DNA of 43,264 nt from assembly GCA_015055865.1 (NCBI GenBank), contig SVHK01000010.1:1-43264 (forward strand), read 5' to 3'. Source of the DNA: Clostridiales bacterium (GTDB lineage Bacteria > Bacillota > Clostridia > Christensenellales > Borkfalkiaceae). Shown piece by piece: positions 24,974 through 33,529 of this stretch (the first letter of the stretch is position 1; each line of letters begins with the position of its first letter). The notes under the pieces are model-generated. The model saw nothing but the letters and a program-made list of their open reading frames with translations, was not told where the DNA came from and searched no databases. The translations under genes and the position numbers were made by a program.

Positions 24974-25764
24974 TCTTTTTCGCCTCCCGAAAAAAATAAC
25001 TTACAACCCAAAAGCCCCAAACACTCTAAAAGGTAACCGCTTAAAAATACGAACAAAGTCAAAGCGAATAGCAACGGCGTTTTATCGTATAACGCCGAGA
25101 ACTGCATTTCTCCGCCAATGCTTTGAAAGGTATTCGACATAATTTCCGCCGAAACTACTAATTTTAAAGCGAAAGATAAATTTCTTGCCCCGTATCCGCA
25201 AACACTCGGCAACGCGCTCGGCAAGTACAAGCGTTTAATCCGTTTTATCATCGGCACACGGTAAACTACGCTCATCTCTATCAATTCTTTATCTACCCGT
25301 ACTAGCGACGAATACACGCTTGCGTAACACATCGGCGTTAAAACCAATCCCGCAACGATTATCGGCGCAATACTCGAATTAGACCAAAGCAAAATAATCA
25401 ACAATACCGCCATCGTCGGTAAGGAACGAAAAAAAGATATAATCGGCGAGAAAAACTTTTCAAATCTCGGAAAAACGTACGCTAAAACGGCAAAACCGCC
25501 ACCTATAATAAAAGACGACGCAAATGCAATTAAAGAACGGGTTATCGTCGATAAAACCGCGCGCCAAAACGAAGTTTCGCCTAACAAATTCATAGCTACT
25601 TTAAGCGTTTGAATTAAATCGGGAACTAAATATTCGTTCCCCACGATTAAACAAACAACGCTCCAAACAATCAATAAAAAGAGCAAAGAGAGCAGAGTCC
25701 ACAATCCCTTTTTAATAAAAGGCGATTGTAAAAAATATTCAATTTTCTTATTCTGCTCTTTCAT
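24970..25764 (-). CDS. ABC importer permease (SsuC/TauC-like)
   Basis: A 264-residue membrane permease with about six spans. The N-terminal span is at about 18-38, and the ATPase-coupling loop EMSVVYRVPMIKRIKRLYLPSALP is near 160-183. It is typical of NitT/TauT-family importers. It is read with the binding protein (14 bp upstream) and the ATPase (4-bp overlap). Confidence 0.92.
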   Translation of the reverse strand: MKEQNKKIEYFLQSPFIKKGLWTLLSLLFLLIVWSVVCLIVGNEYLVPDLIQTLKVAMNLLGETSFWRAVLSTITRSLIAFASSFIIGGGFAVLAYVFPRFEKFFSPIISFFRSLPTMAVLLIILLWSNSSIAPIIVAGLVLTPMCYASVYSSLVRVDKELIEMSVVYRVPMIKRIKRLYLPSALPSVCGYGARNLSFALKLVVSAEIMSNTFQSIGGEMQFSALYDKTPLLFALTLFVFLSGYLLECLGLLGCKLFFSGGEKE

Positions 25765-25778
25765 AATTTTCTCCGCGC

Positions 25779-26801
25779 TTAATACATCTCGTTAAAAAAC
25801 CCGTCGGAAAGACTTTTAACAGAGTTTTCGTCGATTCTTTTTAGATTTTCAATCAACGCTATTATTTCTTCTTTAGACGAAGAACCGCCTGCGTATCTTA
25901 CGCCACAACGTTCAATAACGTCTTTTGATAAATTTTTATCGGTAAACGCAGGCGTTAAACCCGTTTCAAGATGGGTATTGATTGCCGATAACACGCTTTC
26001 CAAACTAGCCGTTTTCAACCACTCTTCGTTCTCTTTTAATTTATCCACGAACGACTTTACCCAATCCGAATTGGTTTCAATCAAAGAACGCTTTGCTACG
26101 ACGACCGCTTGCGGATAACCGTTTTCTCCACCATACAAATCCTGCATACTTCCAACCAAATGAAACCCCGCGTTTATTTTCGCCGTCGCCAAAGGTTCGG
26201 GAACGATGAAAACGTCAACTCCTACGCCTTTTTTGACGTCCGTCGGCTTAACGTTGACTAAATTTACCGCATTTTCGTCCAAAGAATTAAAATCCGTTTG
26301 TATTTTATACGGCACGCTCTCCCTTTCTAAAACCGAACGAAAAACCAATCCGGGTAATTTCCCCAGCTGTACGAATCCAATCCTTCTTCCTATCAACTCT
26401 GATAAATTATCTTTCTTATATACCTTTTGTTCCGTTTCGGAAATTAAGAAAAAATTACCGTGCGTTACCACGCCGAGCAACTGATAATCTTCTCCGTCGT
26501 TTAAATGCAAACTTGCGTCCGTCAACGGCAAAACGCAAACGTCCGCATTCTTCGCCGTATCCTTATAAGTTACCCTTGCTTCTATCCCCGTCGCGCTTAC
26601 AACGGTATAATTTACCCCATCGTTTTCCGTATTTTCACTAAGCAATTTAGCCATCGCTAAAGCGGGCGCGCCGTCGGGTATAAAAACGGTAACGTCGTTT
26701 TTATTTTTCCCAAAATTGGAAACGACGGCGTAAATACAGCTAACGAGTAAACACACCCCAACCAAAATAGCCGTCGCGATTATACAGGCTTTTCTTTTCA
26801 T
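25779..26801 (-). CDS. ABC importer substrate-binding protein (NMT1/SsuA-like)
   Basis: A 340-residue secreted binding protein. A signal or anchor segment is at about 6-29, with a possible lipobox LLVSC (C22), then a type II periplasmic-binding fold: VTVFIPDGAPALAMAKLL, GIEARV, IGRRIGFVQLGKLPGLVFRSVL and VVAKRSLIETNSDWVKSFV. These pieces match the NMT1/thiamine-precursor, nitrate and alkylsulfonate binding group. No riboswitch or cofactor genes hint at the ligand. It starts 11 bp after trmB. Confidence 0.85.
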   Translation of the reverse strand: MKRKACIIATAILVGVCLLVSCIYAVVSNFGKNKNDVTVFIPDGAPALAMAKLLSENTENDGVNYTVVSATGIEARVTYKDTAKNADVCVLPLTDASLHLNDGEDYQLLGVVTHGNFFLISETEQKVYKKDNLSELIGRRIGFVQLGKLPGLVFRSVLERESVPYKIQTDFNSLDENAVNLVNVKPTDVKKGVGVDVFIVPEPLATAKINAGFHLVGSMQDLYGGENGYPQAVVVAKRSLIETNSDWVKSFVDKLKENEEWLKTASLESVLSAINTHLETGLTPAFTDKNLSKDVIERCGVRYAGGSSSKEEIIALIENLKRIDENSVKSLSDGFFNEMY

Positions 26802-26812
26802 ACCTTAAACAA

Positions 26813-27505
26813 TTATTCCCCGTCAAAAATCGCTTCAACGCGATGGATAGGCAATCCGCGTTCCACCCATTTTTGCTCGTATTCCGTTACGATATTCCAT
26901 TCGGGATTACCGTTTTCGTGTAAATTGTAAGAAAGATTTTCCAATCTAAAACCACACGCCGTATATTCTTCAATCGAGAAATCAAAGAAATCCCTATCGT
27001 CCGTTTTTTGGATAATTTTACCGCCCTTTTTAAGCAGTTTTTTGTACTTCTCCAAAAAATTACGATGCGTAAGCCGTTGCGTTGCATAGCCAAGCTTCGG
27101 TAATGGCGTAGAAAAATTCAAATAGATATAATCTAAAGAATTTTCAGGGATATAACAAGGCAAACATTCTGCCCGAACGTTTAAAAATTTAACGTTTTTC
27201 AATCCTTCTTCTTTCACCGCTTCTAACGGCGTTAAAATTACGTTACTCATCTTTTCAAGCGCAAGATAATTTATAGACGGATTTTGCTTCGCAAGCGCGA
27301 TTACAAACCCACCTTTCCCGCAACCGATTTCCAACGCAATGGGATTAGAATTTCCAAACGCCTTTTCAAAGTCCACGAGCGCGCGATAACTTTCCGCCGC
27401 CTCTTTCATATTCAAAATCCCGTTCGCGCCACGCGCAAGCAATAAATCGTCGCAAGCGGTCATACGCTCTTCAAAATTTCGTTTTCTTCTCATTCGCATC
27501 GACAT
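26813..27505 (-). CDS. trmB: tRNA (guanine46-N7)-methyltransferase
   Basis: A 230-residue TrmB. An N-terminal RMRRKRNFEERM block, the SAM motif LEIGCGKGGFV at 58-68, NYLALEKMSNVI at 79-90, and YIYLNFSTPLPK at 126-137, followed by RLTHRNFLEKYKKLLKKGG. It makes m7G46 in tRNA variable loops. The family core FSDPWPK is altered to FSTPLPK, which removes the conserved Asp and Trp. The other motifs are intact, so activity is likely but not certain. It lies between dut and the ABC importer. Confidence 0.92.
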   Translation of the reverse strand: MSMRMRRKRNFEERMTACDDLLLARGANGILNMKEAAESYRALVDFEKAFGNSNPIALEIGCGKGGFVIALAKQNPSINYLALEKMSNVILTPLEAVKEEGLKNVKFLNVRAECLPCYIPENSLDYIYLNFSTPLPKLGYATQRLTHRNFLEKYKKLLKKGGKIIQKTDDRDFFDFSIEEYTACGFRLENLSYNLHENGNPEWNIVTEYEQKWVERGLPIHRVEAIFDGE

Positions 27506-27520
27506 ATAACGCTACCTCGT

Positions 27521-27961
27521 TTATTTCGTTCCCGTACTCCCGAATCCACCAACGCCACGGACGGTTTCGCTCAATTCTTCGCTTTCGAAAAATTCCGCTT
27601 TCAAAAAGGGCGTAATCACGAGTTGCGCGATACGTTCTTTCGGTTGAATAACTTGCGTTTGCGCCGAATGATTATGCAACGCCACCATCAATTCCCCACG
27701 ATAATCGGAGTCAACGACCCCAACCTTATTCGCAGGCGCAAGTCCGCGTTTTGATGCAAGTCCACTACGCGCGTAAATAAGCCCCGCATAGCCTTCCGGA
27801 ATTTCCATCGCAAGACCCGTATGCACGAACTTCGTTTCATTCGGCAAAAACACGAGTTCTTCGTCAAGTAAAGCGTATAAGTCCGCACCAGCGGAAAACT
27901 CCGAACCGTAAGTAGGCAAAACGGCTCTTTCATCAAGTTTTTTAACAGCTATCGTAGGCAT
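27521..27961 (-). CDS. dut: dUTP diphosphatase
   Basis: A 146-residue trimeric dUTPase with all five motifs: AGADLYAL, ARSGLASKRGL, GVVDSDYRGEL, ERIAQLVI, and the C-terminal flap RGVGGFGSTG. It hydrolyses dUTP to dUMP and prevents uracil incorporation. It is the first gene of the long operon through trmB, the ABC importer and the hydrogenase, with its own promoter. Confidence 0.97.
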   Translation of the reverse strand: MPTIAVKKLDERAVLPTYGSEFSAGADLYALLDEELVFLPNETKFVHTGLAMEIPEGYAGLIYARSGLASKRGLAPANKVGVVDSDYRGELMVALHNHSAQTQVIQPKERIAQLVITPFLKAEFFESEELSETVRGVGGFGSTGTK

Positions 27962-28013
27962 AGTTTCTCCTTATGTTTAAAGAGTATTTTCTCTTAATTT
28001 TATTACGATTTTT

Positions 28014-28042
28014 ATTATAGCAAATTTATAAAAAAAAATCAA
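28014..28042 (-). promoter_or_regulatory. dut operon promoter
   Basis: On the minus strand, TTGATT (28037-28042), 17 bp, and TATAAT (28014-28019) with an extended TGn. The -35 box overlaps the terminator of the upstream mgtC gene. Confidence 0.8.
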
Positions 28043-28076
28043 GGGAATGAACGGCTTTCCTGCCATTTTCCCTTGA
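28029..28076 (-). terminator. terminator of mgtC-like gene
   Basis: TCAAGGGAA / TTCCCTTGA stem (28068-28076 and 28039-28047) with an inner GGC-aggaaa-GCC hairpin, followed by a run of nine T on the minus strand. Confidence 0.85.
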
Positions 28077-28098
28077 TAAAGAACTACGTTCTTTCTTT

Positions 28099-28749
28099 TT
28101 AGTTATCGTCGCAACGTTCCAACGAATGAATGAATGAATTTTCCGCCATAATATCGTTGAGTTGCGAAGAAGAATATTCTATGTCCGTATTGAGCGTTGC
28201 GTGATAGATAAGATTGGTACCGTCTCTCGTTAAAACCAAACGGTTATATCTATCCACGGAAAAAATCGCCTTTATCTTTTCTCTTTCGTCGCTCGTTTGC
28301 GTGAATACGATATTTACCGAGTAATACCGTTTTTGTTGGAATACGCCCCACTTTCTATGTAAAAACCATTGCGAAAACACCATAAGCACCGTCGCACCGA
28401 TTGCCAAAACGTATTGCTGACCACCGCAAGCCATACCAACGCCTGCCGTCGCCCATACGCCCGCCGCCGTCGTAAGTCCGTGAACTTCGTGCTGACGGTA
28501 AACGATTATACCTGCGCCAAGGAAACCGATACCTGCTACGATTTGAGCCGCAACACGCGCAGTATCCGCTCCGCTAAACGCATATTTGGAAATTACCATA
28601 AATAACGCCGAACCGATACAAACGATGGTATGCGTTCGAATACCGGCTTCTTTAGAACGCAATTTTCTTTCAAAACCGATACAAAATCCAAGAATTGCCG
28701 CCAATACGATATCCAATAATACTCTTAACTCAAATAAAATTTCTTCCAT
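28099..28749 (-). CDS. MgtC/SapB-family membrane protein
   Basis: A 216-residue protein. The N-terminal MgtC domain has several spans with the family hallmarks GFCIGFERKLRSKEAGIRTHTIVCIGSA-type pattern (near residues 20-45), GIGFLGAGIIV and TAAGVWATAGVGMACG. A C-terminal ACT-like region follows (NIVFTQTSDEREKIKAIF). The longer frame to 28779 is rejected because AGG lies just before the ATG at 28747-28749. Members are linked to Mg2+ stress and virulence in other bacteria, mechanism not settled. Single gene with its own promoter and terminator. Confidence 0.92.
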   Translation of the reverse strand: MEEILFELRVLLDIVLAAILGFCIGFERKLRSKEAGIRTHTIVCIGSALFMVISKYAFSGADTARVAAQIVAGIGFLGAGIIVYRQHEVHGLTTAAGVWATAGVGMACGGQQYVLAIGATVLMVFSQWFLHRKWGVFQQKRYYSVNIVFTQTSDEREKIKAIFSVDRYNRLVLTRDGTNLIYHATLNTDIEYSSSQLNDIMAENSFIHSLERCDDN

Positions 28750-28819
28750 TACAAGCCTACCTTTAATTTTTTTTCGCAAATTTTTACCATTGATAGCACT
28801 ATATTAATTTAATAGATAC

Positions 28820-28847
28820 ATTATATCATAAAATTAAAAAAAGTCAA
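28820..28847 (-). promoter_or_regulatory. promoter of mgtC-like gene
   Basis: On the minus strand, TTGACT (28842-28847), 16 bp, TATAAT (28820-28825). Confidence 0.7.
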
Positions 28848-28896
28848 GACAAAACAGGATTTTCTTATATATTTTCTTCGGCTTTCCTGTAATTTT

Positions 28897-30321
28897 TTAA
28901 GTATTCTTTTCCGTTTCGTTTTCCGATTGCAGTTTTTTCAAAGACTTAAAAAACGCAAAAGTAAACGGTAACGCGAAAAACGCGGAACAAAAATCGGAAA
29001 CCGCTTGCGAGCTTTGAACGCCCAAAAGACCGATAGCGTTCGGCAAAATCAAAACCGCAGGAATATAGAAAAGTCCTTGTCTAGAAACGGAAAGAATAGA
29101 CGCCCACAAACGACTACCAACCGCTTGATAAGTTACGCCCGCCATAAAGTTTAACGGTAATAACGGCATACAAATACACTGTAATCTCAAAGCCGTTGAG
29201 CCGATTGCAATAGAATTTTCGTTTTCAAGAAACGCGCCCATAATCTTAGGCGCTAAAACCCCACAAACAATAGCAAATCCCGTCATCAAACAGGTTGAAA
29301 ACGCAAGCGTGAACAAATACGCCGACTTTACTCTATCGTAACGTTTCGCGCTATAATTATAACCGAGAACAGGTTGATAGCCCTGCCCTATCCCAAGCGA
29401 AATAGAAAAGGCGAACATAAACACTTTTTGCACGACCCCAAGCGCCGCCAAACCGCCGTCGTACGGCTTAACCGCCCAATTCAAAAGCACCGTGCAAAGA
29501 CTTGCGAGAATTTGCCTGCAAAAAGACGGAAAACCCGTTGAAAGTACGTCAAAATAAACATCGAGTTTTTTCGATATACACGATAAGCGTATCCGCGCAA
29601 TCGTTTTACCCGATAAAAACATATAGAGTAAAATACTAAAACTTAAAATTTGACTTATGCAAGTCGCCAACGCCGCGCCGGTCATTCCAAGCTTCGCGCC
29701 GTAAATTAAAATCGGGTCTAACGCAACGTTTACCACCGCGCCCGTAACTAATCCGACCATAGAAAGCAACGCTTTCCCCTGAGCGCGCAAAAGGTTGTTC
29801 AACACGAACGACATACACATAAACGGCGCAGATATTAGGATAAATCGCGAATACTGTTTAGCGTATTCAAGCGTCGTAACCGCCACACCCGTTTCTTCCG
29901 TCGCACCCAATAACCACATTAACGGCGTTAAAAAAATCAACCCGAAAACGGTAACGATTAGCCCGAACAACAACGCCGAAAAAAACGAAGAAGTGGCAAC
30001 CGTGTCCGCTTCTTTTTGTTTTCTTTGTCCTAAAAGCCGAGAAACGATACTCCCTGCGCCCATACCGAGCGTAAAACCGATTGCTTGAATAATCGACATC
30101 AGCGAAAGCACCACGTTTACCGCACCCGTCGCCTGTTCGCTTATCCCTGATACGAAATAGGTATCCGCTAAATTATAAAGCGACGTCACCATCATATTCA
30201 ACATCGTAGGAATCCCTAAAGAAACGACGAGTTTCGCTACAGGCGTCTGCGTCATTTTCTTAAACTGCGCGTATTCTCTTTCTTCTACGTTATTTAATTT
30301 TTGTTCAACTGTTTCACTCAT
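28897..30321 (-). CDS. MATE-family efflux transporter (second copy)
   Basis: A 474-residue MATE protein with about 12 spans: TPVAKLVVSLGIPTMLNMM, YNLADTYFVSGI, GMGAGSIVSRLLGQRKQKEA and GIGQGYQPVLGYNYSAKRYD. It is only distantly related to the MATE gene at 20262-21602 and closer to the MepA/DinF-like group with the GQGYQP loop. The ATG is preceded by AGGAAG. It is transcribed away from the PH-like gene at 30411. Substrate unknown. Confidence 0.93.
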   Translation of the reverse strand: MSETVEQKLNNVEEREYAQFKKMTQTPVAKLVVSLGIPTMLNMMVTSLYNLADTYFVSGISEQATGAVNVVLSLMSIIQAIGFTLGMGAGSIVSRLLGQRKQKEADTVATSSFFSALLFGLIVTVFGLIFLTPLMWLLGATEETGVAVTTLEYAKQYSRFILISAPFMCMSFVLNNLLRAQGKALLSMVGLVTGAVVNVALDPILIYGAKLGMTGAALATCISQILSFSILLYMFLSGKTIARIRLSCISKKLDVYFDVLSTGFPSFCRQILASLCTVLLNWAVKPYDGGLAALGVVQKVFMFAFSISLGIGQGYQPVLGYNYSAKRYDRVKSAYLFTLAFSTCLMTGFAIVCGVLAPKIMGAFLENENSIAIGSTALRLQCICMPLLPLNFMAGVTYQAVGSRLWASILSVSRQGLFYIPAVLILPNAIGLLGVQSSQAVSDFCSAFFALPFTFAFFKSLKKLQSENETEKNT

Positions 30322-30375
30322 ACTCTACGCTTCCTACCAATTTTTATAAAATACGGTAAAAAAAGTTAATATTGA

Positions 30376-30404
30376 TTGATTTTTTGTTTTTATTGTGCTA
30401 TAAT
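30376..30404 (+). promoter_or_regulatory. promoter that implies a leaderless transcript
   Basis: TTGATT (30376-30381), 17 bp, extended TGCTATAAT (-10 at 30399-30404). The only plausible start codon is 30411-30413, 7 bp downstream of the -10 box, at the expected transcription start. Confidence 0.75.
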
Positions 30405-30410
30405 ACGCTT

Positions 30411-30905
30411 ATGGATAAAAATACGCAACATCAAACGGAATCTTTCCGCTATAAATTAACCCCGACTCTTTTACTTTTATGCGCGCTTGTAATCGTTTTA
30501 TGTCTTGCAGGTATCGCTATAACAATCTATCGTATGATTTTGAACGGCGGAGTTTTAAGCCCTAGCGATTTCTTAAAATACCCTTTTTTGATTGCGGTAT
30601 GTGTTTTTTGTATCACAATCGTCGTCGCTTTGCTTATTAAATCCGAATACGCCGTTACGAGCGAATACTTAATTACGCAGTTCGGATTTATAAAAACGAA
30701 ATACCCCTTAAAAGATATTACTGCTATCGAACACGATAGAGATACTCATAAATTAACCGTCAAATTCGGCGAACAATTTTGTGTGATAAGCTGTTTAAGC
30801 GAATGGGCGGACGATTTCGCTCGCGCCATTTTAAAAGCAAATCCGAACGTTGAATATAGCTACACCCTTACCGAAAATAAACCGCAAAACGGTGAAGATA
30901 ATTAA
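30411..30905 (+). CDS. membrane protein with bacterial PH-like domain
   Basis: A 164-residue protein of unknown function. Two membrane spans at about 19-42 and 58-80 (LLLLCALVIVLCLAGIAITI; FLIAVCVFCITIVVALLI) are followed by a beta-rich region (YAVTSEYLITQFGFIKTKYP, then LKDITAIEHDRDTHKLTVKF) that resembles the small bacterial PH domains of the DUF1200/bPH_4 type. The frame extends upstream without a ribosome site. The first ATG coincides with the expected transcription start, so the mRNA may be leaderless. It stands alone with a terminator. Confidence 0.75.
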   Translation: MDKNTQHQTESFRYKLTPTLLLLCALVIVLCLAGIAITIYRMILNGGVLSPSDFLKYPFLIAVCVFCITIVVALLIKSEYAVTSEYLITQFGFIKTKYPLKDITAIEHDRDTHKLTVKFGEQFCVISCLSEWADDFARAILKANPNVEYSYTLTENKPQNGEDN

Positions 30906-30926
30906 CAACTTCTTAAAAACGATTTT

Positions 30927-30955
30927 AACCCGTCGGGATTTCCGACGGGTTTTTT
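30927..30955. terminator. terminator between PH-like gene and hpt
   Basis: AACCCGTCGG / CCGACGGGTT, a 10-bp stem with a 5-nt loop and T-run, between converging genes. Confidence 0.88.
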
Positions 30956-30966
30956 CCACAAACGAA

Positions 30967-31518
30967 TTATTTCTCGTAAACGGAACGCTTTAATACGCCG
31001 ACGTAAGGCAAATTGCGGTATTTTTCCGCATAGTCCAAACCGTAACCAATCACAAATTCGTCTTCAATCTCGAAACACGTATAATCGGGTTCCATCGGCA
31101 CGACGCGACGTTCGGGTTTATCCAAAAGCGTAACGATATTCAAACTCGCAGGCTTTCTTTCCATTAAAATCTTTTTCAGTTTATATAAAGTGTTGCCCGA
31201 ATCGATAATATCTTCGACGATTAATACGTCGCGCCCGCGAATATCACAAGCCAAATCCTTCTTTATATTCAATTCTCCGCTCGAAACCGTATCCGAACCA
31301 TAAGAAGAAACGCACATAAAATCCAACTCGACGGGCGTTTGCATATTGCGAATCAAATCGGCGTAAAAAATTACGCTCCCTTTCAAAATACAAACGACAA
31401 CGGGCGTTCTTCCTTCGTACAATTTATCAAGCTTTTCCGCCATCTCTTTAACTTTAACGGAAATTTGCTCTTCCGACAACATCAATCTTTCCACGTCGGA
31501 ATGTATCATTTGTGCCAT
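30967..31518 (-). CDS. hpt: hypoxanthine phosphoribosyltransferase
   Basis: A 183-residue purine salvage enzyme. The PRPP-binding motif VLIVEDIIDSGNT is at 98-110, VCILKGSVIFYADLIR at 42-57, and the flexible loop SYGSDTVSSGE at 72-82. It converts hypoxanthine and guanine to IMP and GMP. It starts 6 bp after tilS, whose end contains the ribosome site GGAGAG. The tilS-hpt pair is conserved in Firmicutes. Confidence 0.96.
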   Translation of the reverse strand: MAQMIHSDVERLMLSEEQISVKVKEMAEKLDKLYEGRTPVVVCILKGSVIFYADLIRNMQTPVELDFMCVSSYGSDTVSSGELNIKKDLACDIRGRDVLIVEDIIDSGNTLYKLKKILMERKPASLNIVTLLDKPERRVVPMEPDYTCFEIEDEFVIGYGLDYAEKYRNLPYVGVLKRSVYEK

Positions 31519-31524
31519 ATTTTT

Positions 31525-32838
31525 TTACTCTCCTAATATTTTTACCGTCATATAGACGATTGTTTTCGTATCTTTTGTAATTTTTACTTCTTCCGCTATT
31601 TCAACTCCGCACACCGCGTACACGGTATCGCCGTTTAACTCTGCCAGCAACGGCATATCCCTTTGCTCAACGGGTATTTTTTTATCGATTAAATAGCGTT
31701 TTAAACTCTTTCTTCCACCGCCGAATTTACGAAAAACATCCCCCGTTTTTCTTTGTCTAAACACACAGGATTTCGGCAATTTATCCATATCCAAGCGAAA
31801 AACTTTTTCGCATTTTCGTTCGTCTAAAGGCATCTTTGAAACCGTTATTTTATAACGACCAAGCAGTAACTCGCCGAATTGAAAGACTATCGGTTCAAAT
31901 TCAATTACGTTTAAATCGCTCTTTTGATAAAACAAAATTCCGTCTTTCGTCTTTTTTGCTTCCACTCCTTTAGGCAAAGAAATTTTCGCGCCCGTTTGCA
32001 AAGATTGTAAAGCGTATAAATCGTTTAAATGCACGTACGTATAATCTTTTTCCACGCCCATTCTTTTCATCACAGTCAAGCAAGCTCGCGTAAAAATCGG
32101 TTTTTTGTCACTAAAAGCAACTAACCCGTTCTCCTTATCAAACGAAACCAACGCGTCTGACAATTCGTACAAAAACTCGTCGTCTTCGCTTGCAAGAAAA
32201 GCAAATCTGGATAAATTTTTCGTTGCACCCGAAAGAATTTTTTCAAGCTCTGGCAACACGTCCAAACGAATCCTATTGCGGGTCGCTATTCGTTCGTAAT
32301 TAGTCGAATCTTCGCGAAAAGGAACGGAGTATTTTTTTGCAATTTCTAAAATCTCGTCTTTCGTTATTTCAATTAACGGCCGAATAAACTTTCCGTCCGA
32401 CTTTTTTATTCCGCTTGCGCCAGACAAGGCTGCACCGCGCGCCAACCTGAACAATACGGTTTCCGCTTCGTCGTTCGCGTGATGCGCCGTCGCTATAAAA
32501 TCCGCTTTTTCTTCCGCTAAAATCTTTTGATAATAAAACTGTCTAAAATTTCTTGCCGCCGTCTCCAAACTCAATTTTTCTTTACTTGCTTTTTCTACGC
32601 AATTTTCCGAAAAAGAATATAAGGGTACGCTCCAATCTTTACAAATATTTTCCACAAATTTCGAATCGTCTAAACTTTCTTTGCCGCGAATACCGTGCTC
32701 GAAATTAACGGCGGAAAGAACGTATCCGTATTTTTTTTCGTTAGACTTTAAAAGGTAAAGCAATACCATTGAATCAACGCCACCGGACACGGCGACGCAA
32801 ATCCGCTTGTTTTTATATTTTTCCAACTCTAAATCCAT
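31525..32838 (-). CDS. tilS: tRNA(Ile)-lysidine synthase
   Basis: A 437-residue TilS. The PP-loop SGGVDS is at 18-23, with HGIRGKES and TAHHANDEAETVLFRLARG, and a C-terminal domain including FRKFGGGRKSLKRYLIDKKIP. It converts C34 of tRNA-Ile(CAU) to lysidine, so AUA is read as Ile. GGTAGG precedes the ATG. It begins 24 bp after the response regulator gene and precedes hpt. Confidence 0.96.
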   Translation of the reverse strand: MDLELEKYKNKRICVAVSGGVDSMVLLYLLKSNEKKYGYVLSAVNFEHGIRGKESLDDSKFVENICKDWSVPLYSFSENCVEKASKEKLSLETAARNFRQFYYQKILAEEKADFIATAHHANDEAETVLFRLARGAALSGASGIKKSDGKFIRPLIEITKDEILEIAKKYSVPFREDSTNYERIATRNRIRLDVLPELEKILSGATKNLSRFAFLASEDDEFLYELSDALVSFDKENGLVAFSDKKPIFTRACLTVMKRMGVEKDYTYVHLNDLYALQSLQTGAKISLPKGVEAKKTKDGILFYQKSDLNVIEFEPIVFQFGELLLGRYKITVSKMPLDERKCEKVFRLDMDKLPKSCVFRQRKTGDVFRKFGGGRKSLKRYLIDKKIPVEQRDMPLLAELNGDTVYAVCGVEIAEEVKITKDTKTIVYMTVKILGE

Positions 32839-32862
32839 ATCGCCCTACCGTGTTCGTTTCTT

Positions 32863-33516
32863 TTAAATCTCGTTCTTAATTTTTTGAAGCGCCTCCGCGC
32901 GGTTTTCACAGCTCATTTTTTCATAAATCGTGGAAATATAATTTCTTGCCGTCCCTTCCGATAAATGTAAGGCAGAAGCAATTTGACGATTCGTAAATCC
33001 TTCGTAAATCATTAAAGCTATTTCTACTTCTCGGTCGGATAAACCAAACGCTTTTTTTAAACGGAGCTCCCTATCGTTGGACACGGTCATCGCTGCATCC
33101 GCTATTCTTTTCGCGATCTTTGCAGGTAAAATGGTATCCCCCGCGTAAGCGTTTTTCACCGCGTCGATTAAAGCTGTTGAACCGATATCTTTCAAAAGAT
33201 ATCCACTTGCGCCGTTATTAATCGCGTTTAAAATATAATCACTATCGTCAAAAGTCGTCAATACAACCACTTTGACGTTCGGATACTCCGATTTAATTCT
33301 TTGCGTGGCGACGACCCCGTTCATATTCGGCATACGAATATCCATTAAAACGACGTCGGGCAACTCCTTCTCTACAAGCTCAAGCGCCTGAAATCCGTCT
33401 TGCGCAATTCCAACGATTTCAATGGATTTATCCGTTTCTAAAACGCTTTTTATCCCCTCAGCCAAAATCGTTTGATCGTCCGCTATAATCACTTTTATAT
33501 TTTTAATTTCTGACAT
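32863..33516 (-). CDS. NarL/LuxR-family response regulator
   Basis: A 217-residue response regulator. Acidic pocket D13/D14, phospho-acceptor D59 (VVLMDIRMPNMNG), conserved Thr in VVLTTFDD and Lys in LLKDIG. A LuxR-type helix-turn-helix is at about 150-210 (LSDREVEIALMIYEGFTNRQIASALHLSEGT pattern). A longer frame runs upstream, but the ATG at 33514-33516 has AGGAG 6 nt before it. It pairs with the histidine kinase 13 bp upstream. Target genes are unknown. Confidence 0.95.
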   Translation of the reverse strand: MSEIKNIKVIIADDQTILAEGIKSVLETDKSIEIVGIAQDGFQALELVEKELPDVVLMDIRMPNMNGVVATQRIKSEYPNVKVVVLTTFDDSDYILNAINNGASGYLLKDIGSTALIDAVKNAYAGDTILPAKIAKRIADAAMTVSNDRELRLKKAFGLSDREVEIALMIYEGFTNRQIASALHLSEGTARNYISTIYEKMSCENRAEALQKIKNEI

Positions 33517-33529
33517 TTTAGCTCCTGTT

